Source: Heliocybe sulcata (lineage: Eukaryota > Basidiomycota > Agaricomycetes > Gloeophyllales > Gloeophyllaceae). Taken from it: a stretch of 64,000 nt of DNA. Location of the stretch: positions 133,571 to 197,570 of the forward strand of contig ML213521.1 of NCBI GenBank assembly GCA_004369045.1, read 5' to 3'. A model generated the notes under the pieces. That model ran no database searches, was not told where the DNA came from, and was given only the letters and a program-made list of their open reading frames with translations. Within the stretch, counting starts at the first letter, position 1. Each line of letters opens with the position of its first letter. Shown here piece by piece: positions 46,401 to 59,418 of the stretch. Made by a program: the position numbers and the translations under genes.

Positions 46401-46556
46401 GCTGAGGAGGATGCTGCGTCTGTTGATGAGAAGGATGGTGTCCCGGACGACAGATGGCAAGAGCTCAAGGTCGAGACAGTCGAGTGCGAGGTGCCGATAA
46501 AGGTCTGGCCTGGGAACACGGCGTTCAAGGCGATGGAGGTGGTATTTGACGTGTGA
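43448..46556 (+). CDS. RGP1: Rgp1, subunit of the Ric1-Rgp1 GEF
   Basis: Rgp1 with Ric1 activates the Rab Ypt6/Rab6 at the Golgi for retrograde traffic from endosomes. The start MSAPDIPGPSSSSDADTGIR at 43448 leads into a beta-rich arrestin-like strand region (VVVTPTQSAYFAGETFSVSI, TITNTRPVHAQW). Two disordered insertions follow, with the frame 44084-44980 carrying SNNELILYSYAQLTGSLTIA and ERRSHVRS-type basic sequence. Exons then give YSFQLPDALPPTYKGRVLKL, SYEFTVGICRVG, VMKVPVRIYNYVSG, VQVAVLTFTKSAYRLGETVL, GVVELNHPGSRGRVLKLSAM, LEAHETLPAAI, RTTFALDIPPDASPAFQV, LEWKVRLCLLVAV and VECEVPIKVWPGNTAFKAME. The stop is at 46554-46556. The YSFxLPxxLPPTYKG and FxLxIPxDASPxFxT motifs are typical of the family. 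Introns near 43,930 and 45,250-45,470 are only approximate. Confidence 0.9.
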
Positions 46557-47467
46557 GTGGAAGCGCTGGTTGAATTGGAGAGTTTTTAGGACGAGAAGGC
46601 TTCTGGAGTCTATGGCGAGGTTGTCGGGAGCAGCCGAGAGCTAGAAGCGGGTGCCTTGCGGGACTCCATGGGCAAGTACGTTCTCGGTGGTTTTGCGTGC
46701 TCCACAGCAGTGAGTGCGATGGTTGCATGTGTGCTGCACTGCCTATGTCCGACGGAGACTCAGGAACGAGTCACGCTTGGGTCGTTGCCGAGAGGGGGCG
46801 CGCCGGTGAATTGATGGAGGACCTGCGTGACGTCTAGTCGGAAGATCCGGGGCAGAGAAGGAGAGTGTGCGTATGGACCTGAGAAAGCGAGACTGTTGCA
46901 AAGTATAGAAGTGCTATTGAAGTGGCTGCAATGGTGTGACTCTGGCCGCAATAGAGACCAATACAGTCGGGCGAAGGTGATCGCGCGCGTGACGGTCGGG
47001 TGACCCCGCGGAAAGCCCAAAGGGTCAGCTGCCTCGGACGCACTCCCAGGCATCATGGCCTCCGTTAGAAAGTCTGTTTTCCTCCTCTCTTTCTCCCCAT
47101 AGACTCTGTAGCATTTCCCCACTGTTGCGCCATAGACGTCTCGCTGTTTTGTCCTTGCTGTTTTACAATATTTTCTGCGACACTATTGCTATAGAACTCG
47201 GGTGGGCACACTGGGTATTGTCGGGATCTCGTTTGGGTGAGACTAAGTGCATCGGGCAGAAGATTAGGTGCGTGTAGAGTTTTGCTTTGCAGTGGTCGCG
47301 TGCTCTGACAGACGACCCATAGACCGGCGTAACGCATATAGAGCAGTTGCATTGCGGCCAAGAAGTCTGTACTTAGTGTGGTTTTGGATCACAGGGCACT
47401 GCGAAAACTGGCGACTCTCCAAAATTATCAGGACCTTCTCAATCTCGGTGCACCTTCCGTCATCAAG
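46557..47467. other. intergenic stretch upstream of the PSP1-domain gene
   Basis: RGP1 3' flank and PSP1 5' leader. A minus-strand frame of 120 codons is unrecognised. A frame runs into the PSP1 gene from 47378 but has no ATG, so the leader may contain an intron. Confidence 0.45.
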
Positions 47468-49788
47468 ATGCACGAACCAAACGGCCACCACCAGCACCAA
47501 TCAGATGACGCCGACCGCACCAATAGGTTCCTCTCTCTTAACCACGAACACTCCCCATCAATTAACCAAAGAGAGAGGGCCGCGAGTCAGCCTCCCCGGA
47601 CTGGCAACCCCAACCTCTTCTCGTCTCTTTACCGCCAGACCAGCTTCGGCGGCCAACCCTGGAGCCCCAGCGGGAACACACAGCAGCGCTTCTCATCTGG
47701 TCTGAGCCCAGGCTCCCTGCCTGGTTTACCTTCTTCCGTACCTACCAGGAGCTCGTCGTTCTCTTCATCTCCCAGTACTGCGACGCTGTCCAGCATGATG
47801 CGGGAGCAGTACCGCGGTCGCTTCCCGTCGACGTTCGAGGACGACGAGTCAGAGGCCCTATCCGACACGTACGACGAGCGCTTCGTTCCGCAGTCAATAC
47901 CGTCCCGCGGACGCACGTACGCCCCGGACATCTCACGAAGTAGGTCTCAGTCTTTGGCTACGACACGACCGACGCCGATCGGGAGTCCTTATGAACCTTC
48001 TGGTCTAGGCCCCAACTGGCAAGAATCAAGCTACCCTAACGCGCAGAACATCACTGGCTCTCGTTATGGTGATATCCGACCACCAGGCAGCAGCCGGTAC
48101 GGGTCTCTCGGGCCTTCGAGCAAAGCGTCGAATCATATTCACTCTTTCTCGCCGACCGGCGTTGACGTCGGTGACGGCCTTTCTAGCAGACAGAGCGCGG
48201 ACATCTCGAACATGAGTCCTTTCATGCGCGACGTCGAGCAAATTCTGCTCGACGACGGCTCAGCTTTCCGCGAGCTCTGGGCGGGCGCGCACCCGCCGCG
48301 TGATGAAAACGGTGCCGGCGGGAGCGGCACGACGAGTCGCAGGCACAGCGTAAGTGTGGTGCAGCCAAGACGTGGGATTGTCGGGTTCAACGCGCCGGGA
48401 CTTGAAGGAGCCGAGGAAATCAGCCGGCCGGGGGTCATGCACTCGTCTTCTTTCTCTGGCGGGGGCCTTCTTCTGACGGACGATGATCTTATTGGAAGCC
48501 TCAATATGCTAAACTTAAATGACAACAGACCGGCCCCCTCCTCAAGTTCGCAGCATCCCCCGAGCCAGCCGGCCTCTCTCCCCATTTACGCTCCGCTCTC
48601 GCGTCATCCGCCGTCTCAGGATCGCATGTCACCCTATCAGCAGCTCAACCTCAACATCCCCGCCAACGGCGGGCAATACCTCTCGCGGCAGTCGATCCGC
48701 TCGCCGAGCGAGAATGGCTACTCTGCTAGTGGCACGAGCCCTGCGCGCAGCAGCATCCTTGAGCATGCCATGGACTCCCCTTATCAGTCCTCTGCGCGTA
48801 TCTCTCAACTACACGGGGACAACTTGATTTCGCCGTCGTACGGTCGCCCTTCATACACGTCTGGTGCCATGCCCACGCCCATCTCACCCACCGCGATGCG
48901 AGGGCTGCCGGGTCAGCAGCAGCAGGCTTACTTCACCGGGTCGCCTACCGTGCAGCGTCGCCCCTCGAACGCAGAGCTGCCCACCGCCAGCGACTTGGGC
49001 AGGGGCATACCGCTCTCCTCTATCCCGGCCTCCTGCCCCTTGTACATTGTCGAATTCAAAGCAGGCCGCACGGATCTATTCTACTGCACGGATCTGTCTC
49101 TGGACATTCGTGTCGGCGACCTGGTGATCGTCGAGGCAGACAGAGGGAAGGATCTCGGGAAGGTGGTGAACGACAGCATTACCCTGCCGGAGGTGGAGGC
49201 ATTCCAGAGGCAGCAGCAGGCCAAGAACGCTGCGGGGTACGGGGATGGCGGCTCGCCAACGACGCCGGGTGGGCCGGGTTCTGGTGGAAAGAAGGATATT
49301 AACCCGAAGAGGATATATGGAAAGGCTCAACCGCAGGATACACAGTGGGTTCCATTCCAAGTTTTCATGCTTCTGGTGTACAGCGCTGATGGGCGTGCAT
49401 GGAATTCAATGATTAGGTTGCTGGTGACGAAAATGCAGGATGAAGTGAAGGCGTTGCAGCTGTGCCAGAGCAAAGTGCGGCAGAAGAAGCTTCCTATGGA
49501 AGTCATCGATGCCGAGTATCAGTGGTGAGTCGATACGGTGCTTCCCTGATTTATGGTCGGCTGAACCCCTGGGGTTAAAATAGGGATCGTCGCAAGCTTA
49601 CCTTCTACTTTATTGCGGAAAAGAGAATTGACTTCCGTGAGTTGGTTCGCGAGCTATTCAGGTACGTCCGGACATGCGCCTTCTCGTCTGTTGTGAACAT
49701 AAGTCTCATCGCGCCGCTCGGCTACAGGCTATATAAAACCAGGATATGGATGGCGTCTCTGGGCGGCCCTGGTGGCTACGAGCAATAA
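47468..49788 (+). CDS. PSP1 C-terminal domain protein
   Basis: The family is named for yeast Psp1, a suppressor of DNA polymerase defects linked to mRNP granules; its biochemical role is not clear. I start at MHEPNGHHQHQ (47468), as no ATG precedes it in frame. About 530 residues of Ser/Pro/Gly-rich disorder follow, then the domain: IPASCPLYIVEFKAGRTDLF, YCTDLSLDIRVGDLVIVEAD, RGKDLGKVVNDSITLPEVEA, INPKRIYGKAQPQDTQ, LLVTKMQDEVKALQLCQSKV, RQKKLPMEVIDAEYQW, then after an intron DRRKLTFYFIAEKRIDFREL and VRELFRLYKTRIWMASLGGP. Between DTQ and LLVTKM lies a 72-base intron (49345-49416) that has no stop and keeps frame, so a naive translation carries 24 extra residues. The stop is at 49786-49788. Confidence 0.92.
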
Positions 49789-50386
49789 TCACCACTTTAC
49801 ATGCGGCTGGAGAGACTTCTATTCAATATCTCTTGTACGACCACCACGACGAGGAAAACGAAGAAGTCATGTCTTGCCATGTATACAGTTTTGCTTGATT
49901 CGCCTCTGACTATAAAGCTAGATACCTATATTGTCATATCTCTTACAGGTGCAGCAGCAGACGGTTGGTTCCCCCTTTGTATCTTGTAATTGTAGTCTTG
50001 CGGTACTCGAACATGTTCTTCCTTAGGACATTCCTCCCATATATCCTTGCCCCCCTCCATTCACTTTTGCTTGCTATATTGCATATATATTACCCATGTA
50101 CAGTAGTATTATTCAGTGCGTCTACAGTTTGGGGATATCCAATACAATCACTGGAGATTCAGACGTGGTTCCAGGATGTAATATAGCCTCCGAAGTCTTG
50201 GCGGGCGGGGGTATTGAGACTGGCAGGGTCAGAGCTGTACAGGGAATCTGGTGGCTCACAGGACACGACACATGCACAAGTAGCCGAACTTTGGGTGAGG
50301 GCGCGTTCACATTAACTGGTCACTTGGTCGGTGCAAGGTCAAGTCTTTGCCGTGTAGCATTTCAGTGGCGCGGATCGGGACTCGAG
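49789..50386. other. intergenic stretch between convergent genes
   Basis: 3' flanks of the PSP1-domain gene (+) and APC11 (-). AT-rich from about 49,800 to 50,130. No gene seen. Confidence 0.5.
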
Positions 50387-50808
50387 TCAGGACGAATTCG
50401 ATGGTGCTACCTTTCTCTCCGCCGTAACTGCAGAACCAGGGGTAAAGTTAGACTATAGCTTGATAGAATGATTACAGTACGCACCCCATGGTCTGCGGTC
50501 CATAGGGCACTGTTGTTTCGACTGGCCCGTGCCGATCCACTTCAGCAGACAGTGCATGTGGAAGACGTGGCTACACTCGCCCCATACTGCACCGACAGTA
50601 TATCAGTCACTACAAGAAATGTCTAGTGCAGCGGCCACGCACTTAGAGGACAATCGTCTCCCGGCATCTTGCAGGCCGGGCAGCAGCCTTCGTATGCCAC
50701 ACGGCAGATACCGCACACGTCCTCCTCGTCGGCATCGTCTTGATCAGCCTTGCCAGTGTCCCAGCGCCATTGGGCAATGGCGTTCCAGCTCTTGATCGTG
50801 ACCTTCAT
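50387..50808 (-). CDS. APC11: anaphase-promoting complex subunit 11 (RING-H2)
   Basis: Apc11 is the catalytic RING of the APC/C ubiquitin ligase, pairing with the cullin Apc2. The start MKVTIKSWNAIAQWRWDTGK is at 50806-50808, followed by DADEEDVCGICRVAYEGCCP, ACKMPGDDCPL, then after an intron VWGECSHVFHMHCLLKWIGT and GQSKQQCPMDRRPW, and a last short exon giving VTAERKVAPSNSS with the stop at 50387-50389. The Cys/His ladder (CGIC, CPAC, C, CSHVFHMHCLLKW, CPMD) is complete, with Asp in the final position as in yeast. The length of about 105 residues is normal. It is divergent from CSN7 across about 200 bases. Confidence 0.95.
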
Positions 50809-51008
50809 ATTGACCGCTGCAGGGTCCGGTGGTTCGGGCTATTGTCGAGAGACGCGTCGCGGAGATATTTGTTCCTGTGTACGCGTTATGGGGCCTGCTT
50901 ACAAAGCGTAATGGTTGCCATACTTGGCTGTATACGCGGCTTCAAGCCAACTTCAAGCGCTCTCAGACCGTAGATCATCCTTCCTCCTCCCTTGTATCAC
51001 CTGCCACA
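50809..51008. promoter_or_regulatory. shared divergent promoter of APC11 and CSN7
   Basis: Exactly 200 bases lie between the two start codons. No TATA box is obvious. Confidence 0.5.
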
Positions 51009-52157
51009 ATGTCGATTGAACTGGGAATCAATTTTGCAGCGAAGCTGGAGCCATTCCTATTGATGGCGAAGTCCGCGAAAGGAGCAGCTGCTGCTAAACT
51101 CATCCAGGACGCCACTTCAGCGTCTGGCGTATTCGTGTTCGCTGAGCTACTGGACCACCCGAATATTCAAGAGGTGTGAGCTATGTTGTTTGAAACTCTA
51201 TATGCACGCGCTGATTCAGAGATCTTCCGATCACATAACAGCTTTCCGCGAGTGGACAACATGCTTCGTTCTACTCCCTGCTACAGCTCTTCTCGTACAA
51301 GACCTACCAGGATTATCTTCGTTGAGTCCGTCTTCCAGAGGGTCCAATGAGGGTATTGCCTCATGCGTATGGTCGAAACAGAACACAAAGACGTCTTGCC
51401 GCCCCTCAATCAAGCTCAGATCACTAAGCTGAAGCACCTTTCTTTGGTCTCACTCGCCATGGAACGCCGGGTAAGACTGTCTAATCTGCTGCGAGACTTA
51501 TGGATGCTCATAGCATGCATAGATTCTACCGTACAGTACCCTTCTGCACGCGCTAGACATGCCGACAATCCGTGAACTAGAAGACCTTATCATCGATGCG
51601 ATTTACATGGACATGATCCGCGGCAAGCTCGACCAGAAAGAGCAACAGTTTGAAGTTGAGTATACGATGGGGCGAGACTTGGAGCCTGGCAAGGTCGAAG
51701 GCATCCTAGCTGCATTGCAGTCATGGTGCGCACATTAAGCTCAACGTATCTCCCCATTCTAACAATCTTATTTCTACAGGGCATCCACCACGGCGTCCGT
51801 GCTGGCCACGCTGGACAACAAGCTCGCATCTCTGTCCTCCCGCGCGACTGCGAGGCAGATCGAGGATGAGGAGTACGACAAGGCGGTGCAGGCGGTGCTC
51901 AAAGACGTTACAGATAAGCAGAAGGAGGGCAAGGGTGCGGGTAGGAAGCCCCCTCTCGCGATGCTTGAGAGGAGCAGTGCGAATTTGGCGGATAGTATGG
52001 ATGTGGATGAGCCAGTCGAGAACTACAAGGGGAAGAATCGAAAGTGAGTGCCGGCTTTGGGACGCCAGTGATCTGGAATTTGTACTGAACCGAATGACCT
52101 CGCAGAGCAACAATGGAGATGGGAGCGAAGTCGCAGAGGAAGCGGAACCGCTTCTAA
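51009..52157 (+). CDS. CSN7: COP9 signalosome subunit 7 (PCI domain)
   Basis: The signalosome removes Nedd8 from cullins and so controls cullin-RING ligases. The start [20 protein letters not shown] is at 51009. Exons give [32 protein letters not shown], then [80 protein letters not shown] and [19 protein letters not shown], the winged-helix end of the PCI domain. A helical tail follows ([20 protein letters not shown]). The final exon gives [16 protein letters not shown] with the stop at 52155-52157. PCI proteins of the proteasome lid are the main alternative, but the LxQLF-ATYxxY and LxxQF-V-Y motifs fit CSN7. Confidence 0.92.
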
Positions 52158-54765
<2,608 letters not shown>

Positions 54766-55351
54766 AAATGTTTGCGATGCGACGGAGGCATTTCATGGCC
54801 ATCTTCTGCTGGTCCTTTGGATACAGCACAGTGAAGTCATCGTGATTCAAGGTGAATCCCGGGCTGAAGTGCTCTTCGTTGACGATATCGTCTTACACAA
54901 TATGCGATTGTCCTAGTGAAGAGAGTAATTTGATATCGGTGTCTGTTGATGTCAAGCGCGACGAGATGGAACGCAGCAAGTTGAGAGACTGTATGTGAGA
55001 AGACCAATAAGGCCTCCGGAGTGACTGCGTACTGTGCCGCCTCCGACCGTCGCAGGAGCATTGTTTGCCGTTTTGCATGTCCCCGAGGTTATAATGTCTA
55101 TCATGTATCACGCGCACGTCTTAGACTCGCCTCTGAGCGTCTCCCTCAATGTGCCACTTTCTAGAGAATGCCATAAGAGTATATATGGCGGCGACAGCTT
55201 CCGCGCCCTTTTGGGCTTGTTGCTTTTCGAAGTTCCTTGCTCTTGCCCGCTCCCACCAGGTCGCGCTCTGATCAACCTGATACGGCGCTTCGAGCGCGAG
55301 GAAAGCACTTTCAGAAGGAACTAGTGCAACATCCTCGGGCACCGGAATTGT
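54766..55351. other. intergenic stretch, GluRS to GT25-like gene
   Basis: Contains a possible minus-strand coding piece at 55121-55345, listed separately; otherwise nothing is seen. Confidence 0.4.
55121..55345 (-). CDS. possible small minus-strand coding exon, not recognised
   Basis: An open frame reads HTIPVPEDVALVPSESAFLA, LEAPYQVDQSATWWERARAR, NFEKQQAQKGAEAVAAIYTL and ends HIEGDAQRRV. It has balanced, helix-prone composition, unlike most accidental frames here. There is no ATG before it enters the antisense of the GT25-like gene, so if real it needs an upstream exon. Low confidence. Confidence 0.25.
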   Translation of the reverse strand, partial: PVPEDVALVPSESAFLALEAPYQVDQSATWWERARARNFEKQQAQKGAEAVAAIYTLMAFSRKWHIEGDAQRRV

Positions 55352-56558
55352 ATGACTATGATATCTGCTCTCAGCACGCGTCAGCTGCGCCTTCTCGTAT
55401 GCATTACTCTCTCCGCCTTCTTGACCCTCCTTTTCGTCTCTGCCTACACGGACGGCAATCTTATGTATTCTGTGGGATCCACTGTCTGGGGACGCAAATG
55501 GCCCAATCGACACGACCAGGTACTGGCTAATGCGTCTCATATCTACGTTATATCTCTTCCACGGCGGGTCGACCGAAGGCGAGATATTGAGACACTTTTC
55601 TCTACCTTGGGCTTGCACTGGGACTACGAGGATGCCGTGGATGCAGACGACGAAGTTGTCTCAAACATTTATCGGCAAGTCCAGATGGAGCGGTCTATCA
55701 AGAGGAATTTCTCTCGTGCTAGTGAATCATCGAAGTCGTTCTGGCCGGCAGACATTGACTTTCTGACTTCTTCGGCGGACCTGCTCCCTCCCGCAGGGGC
55801 AGATAACTGGGCCTCTAGATCTGATGCTGTTCCCTCTGATCCTGGGTACCGACCTTCTTCTGCCACTCCTCTAACATGCGCCACCGAAGACAACATTATA
55901 CCCGTATATAACTCGTCAATACCTACATATATGGTGCTCAAACCGGCCAAGATTGCATGCTGGCATTCCCATCTATCTGTCCTCCGAAAGATCGCCAACG
56001 CCCCAAACGCTCTGGATTCCGTCTCTGTAATCCTCGAGGACGACGTCGATATGGAGCACGATATCGAAGAAAGACTGTACTCTATGTGGCCTGCCTTGCC
56101 GCCTCTATGGGACATGATATTCTTAGGTGAATATGAGTGGCTTTACGGGAATCGGCCTCCCCTTTTTCGTGGCCAGATCTGGAAAGATAATGTCTGTTCT
56201 CTTAGGTCACTGTTGGTCAGACGAATCTCTCTATCCTCCACTGCCTCTCCCATTTTCAAAGCCGTCTCCTTTACATCCCTCGAGTACACCAAAATGCACG
56301 CACGCATACGCCGTCACGAAGGCCGGCGCCCGTCGTCTCCTCTTACATCTCCGACATCCACCCTTTGCGTACTCTCGAGCCTTGGACCAGGCATACTCTT
56401 GGTTGATCCAGAGCGGTAGGCTAACTGCATTCTCCGTTGTCCCGAGTATCGTCATCCAAAGGAAGGTCGGCCAGAGTGATGTATGGAACGATGGAGGTAA
56501 TAGCACTGGGAGCAGATGGAGGGATACGTTGGCACATGGTGTACTTGGACCTAATTGA
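55352..56558 (+). CDS. GT25-like glycosyltransferase, type II membrane protein
   Basis: GT25 enzymes transfer hexoses in the secretory pathway or to surface glycans. The start MTMISALSTRQLRLLVCITL at 55352 gives a signal anchor (SAFLTLLFVSAY). The domain begins HIYVISLPRRVDRRRDIETL, FSTLGLHWDYEDAVDADDEV, the family opening. KIACWHSHLSVLRKIANAPN is followed by VSVILEDDVDMEHDIEERLY, with the EDD motif that binds the metal. One intron (about 56,127-56,205) joins WDMIFLG to HCWSDESL, then KCTHAYAVTKAGARRLLLHL and ALDQAYSWLIQSGRLTAFSV. The end is THxHGVLGPN-like: DTLAHGVLGPN, stop 56556-56558. Substrate unknown. The gene fits the fungal GT25 proteins of about 370-400 residues. Confidence 0.87.
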
Positions 56559-57408
56559 ACGCGGTCTCCGTGCCGCTACTGCATCCTGTGCTGTGTCTTG
56601 TATCAAGCCCATTGGCATAATCAATGCAAGCTCGTTACTGAGATCATTATACCTTGGAGCATAAGGCTATAATACACCGTCGGTAATTCTGCGTTGCCCA
56701 TCAATTACGAGAGCACAAACTCTTCTTCCGACTCTGAGATGGCCGATAGTATGAGGCCAGTGAGCAAACATCGTTCCTTGCGTCTTACCCTATTGTGACT
56801 ATCGGCCATATCATGCAGCCTTACGACGTGTATGAATGCTACTCTGAGTCTGAATCTTGATCCTGGCGGTGGCGAGCTGACCGGCGCAGTCCTATGCATC
56901 AGCGGCACCACAGAGATCAGGTATGGTTCTCACTAATCCAGTTTCGACGAGATACACTCACCAACGAGCTTACGACCTAGGTAATGCTCAAACGTAACAC
57001 CTCTTTTTCTGCATTCTCTAGCCTCTGGAGGAGCGATTTGGGAGCCTCCCCTCTTCCATTCTCGGACATCCTAGTCGTGCTGGTAATATGACATACTTGG
57101 ACGTCTGAGCTGGGAGGGACCGCTGTCTTGCATCTGAGCTGAGTGAGCATCGTGTTTGGCGTCAACCGATATTGAAAATACTATCCGAGTCGATACACCG
57201 GATGTTCACCGCATCACATACGTACATCCTTTGATATGCGAGAGCATGGCTCTACACCATCTGCATTGTGCTCAGCCACTGGCAGAATATGCGAAAAAAA
57301 TATCAGCGCTTTTATACGGGTCTCACAAATATAAAGAATCTCAAGGTAAAGCCCCATGCGTCTGTGTACTGCAAGACGCCGAGTAAACCGGAGTCGGTAT
57401 GGCAAAGA
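56559..57408. other. intergenic stretch between convergent genes
   Basis: 3' flanks of the GT25-like gene (+) and the kinase-like gene (-). Contains a 12-bp perfect inverted repeat at 56739-56809. Open frames are all under 80 codons. Confidence 0.45.
56739..56809. repeat. 12-bp perfect inverted repeat with 47-bp loop
   Basis: ATGGCCGATAGT (56739-56750) is mirrored by ACTATCGGCCAT (56798-56809). The loop is too long for a hairpin terminator of bacterial kind; the role is unknown. Confidence 0.6.
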
Positions 57409-58531
57409 TCAAAACTTTTGCAAGTTTTCGTAGACTTCGGTCATGTCAGGTCTCTGTCCTGGCTCCGGTGCCCAACACCGTTCCGCCAGCGTCCACAATT
57501 TCAACTGTGTTTCATCTAAATTGTCAGGTTTCCTGGGCCTGTCGCCTTGGACCGCCTTGAGCACCACGCCGGTGTCGGATCTCTGATGGCTGAAAGGGCG
57601 CTCGAGGGTTATCATCTGCAAGCGTATAGCCCGTCATACACAGGCCTCTTGTCTCTTTGACAGATTGCAGACTCACTTCGACTATGAGCATCGCGAATGC
57701 ATATACGTCGGACGCCTTGGTGTACGGCCCGTTGGGGTCGTCTTCCGCATCCAAAATGACTTCAGGTGCTTGCCAGCGCGCTACGCCGGCCATATTAACA
57801 GTGGTGAATGCGTGATTAACGAGGACCGGGCCGAGCCCGATCTCCGTTAACCTAGCGTGTCCTCCTGGGTCTACGAGGACCTTGGTCTATCTCGGGAACT
57901 GACTGTCAGAGAATGCCGCGACAGTCCTGATGTATTCATGACACATACACCACATAAGTCTTTGTGCAGAACCGATTTCGAATGAAGATACTGCAATCCT
58001 GCAGCTGCATCCCGGACCTGCTTGTTGGTTAGTACACGTATATGAGCACAGCGGAAAACCTACGAGTTTCACTAGGGGCTGCTTGTCGTTCTTCTGAAGG
58101 TAGCTGACGACATTGCCAGCCTCGTAGTAGGGCGTAACCACTGAGATTATATGCGGTATGCTGTATGCAACACCGATCAACGGCACAATGTTCGGATGGC
58201 CCATAGTAGTCCAAGGAAGCAAGGCTTTTCGAATATCCTGTGCAGAGCTGCCATCAAATACGATCCCATCATCTGTGCAAGCCTCTCACCTCCCGGGTTT
58301 TCTCGCGAGCTTCGTCATTGAGCGGGACACCGCGTATCACTTTTGCAATAACCTGACGCGAGCATTGAATTCGCAATGCTGCACATGCTACTCTGTCAGA
58401 CTCACGATAACACGACCAGCACTAGTTTTCGGGTCATCTAGCGGCAGCACGAATAAGTCTGCGCGCTGACTGATGATACTTGGAGGCTGGGCCGGAGGTA
58501 TATTGATTTTCGCCGACAAATCCCGGATATC
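57409..58531 (-). CDS. tyrosine-kinase-like protein kinase, likely pseudokinase
   Basis: It is of the kind greatly expanded in Agaricomycetes. The exon from 58531 reads DIRDLSAKINIPPAQPPSII and LFVLPLDDPKTSAGRVI. Next come VIAKVIRGVPLNDEAREKTR (beta-3 Lys kept), LLPWTTMGHPNIVPLIGVAY, IISVVTPYYEAGNVVSYLQK, VRDAAAGLQYLHSKSVLHKD, VLVDPGGHARLTEIGLGPVL, VNMAGVARWQAPEVILDAED (APE motif), KASDVYAFAMLIVEV, LERPFSHQRSDTGVVLKAVQ, DRPRKPDNLDET, LWTLAERCWAPEPGQRPDMT. The HRD motif is HKD; DFG is replaced by EIG; the segment between HKDL and VLVD looks about two residues short of the usual KxxN. This suggests lost or weak catalysis. The first exon is not found and the 5' end is open. Confidence 0.78.
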
Positions 58532-59418
58532 CTAAGCGATAGCAGTCAGTGGGATGGTCTGGTACAAGTTGGGAAGGCACGAACGGAAGTCATCTAGCAA
58601 CAATGATCAATTCTAATATGCGTTACAGAAGGATATTCAAATTCTCACTCACCTTGGTTCGATTAATGTAAGTAGGCACAGAGCCTGACGCTATCGCAGT
58701 CACAGCCACGGCCCTGCTCTACGCGCCGCAGAATTTTCTGGGGCTACGTAACAAACACGTAGACGTATCCTTGACGTTATTGACAGCAGACCGTTAACGT
58801 TGACAGCTAGAATAAGCTCAAGCGTCCCGCCGAGATCGGCTATTCTGTCGCCTCTCTCGTACTAGACCACCTGCAGACTTCTATAGGTGATTAATGCGAG
58901 CAGAGCACCTTTGCTGCCTAAGGTTTGCATATATGTTAGCGTTATGCATGTGATGATATCCAGAGGGTCGTCCACTGTGGCTGCCGTCTGCAGATGATCA
59001 GCCCGGGGCTATTTCCTGCACACGGTACGCCTGGCCGCGACATTCCGACTTACGGTGCTTTGGGTTCAAGAAGGGAAGAAGAGGTTCCTGCATTGGAAGA
59101 CAAGAGGGTCTTTTATACCTGTAGGAAGTAAATAAAAAAACTGTTTCAGTTACATTTGGGTGCCAGTGGATCGGCAGATTACAACCCCCATGGGCCGTAT
59201 ATATGTACAGTAAGTACGGAGGAATTCAATGACCGGCAGCTGTGCAAGTCGGCTCCGCGTATAATGACTGACCCAAGAATAAACCTGCAAATCTAGAGCC
59301 GCGGAGCATCCGCCACTAAGGAGTAGTCCACCTCCCAAGGCATTCAAAAGAAGATATATACAGAGGAACGAGCCTACAAAATACAAGGGGAACGCACAAA
59401 ACACACCCGGGGCTCTAC
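58532..59418. other. intergenic stretch, kinase-like gene to SDR gene
   Basis: Should hold the missing 5' exon and promoter of the kinase-like gene and the 3' flank of the SDR gene. No other feature is seen. Confidence 0.45.

Noticed and set aside
56739-56809. 12-bp inverted repeat as a transposon end or terminator
   Set aside because: No target duplication, and the loop is too long for a simple terminator hairpin.
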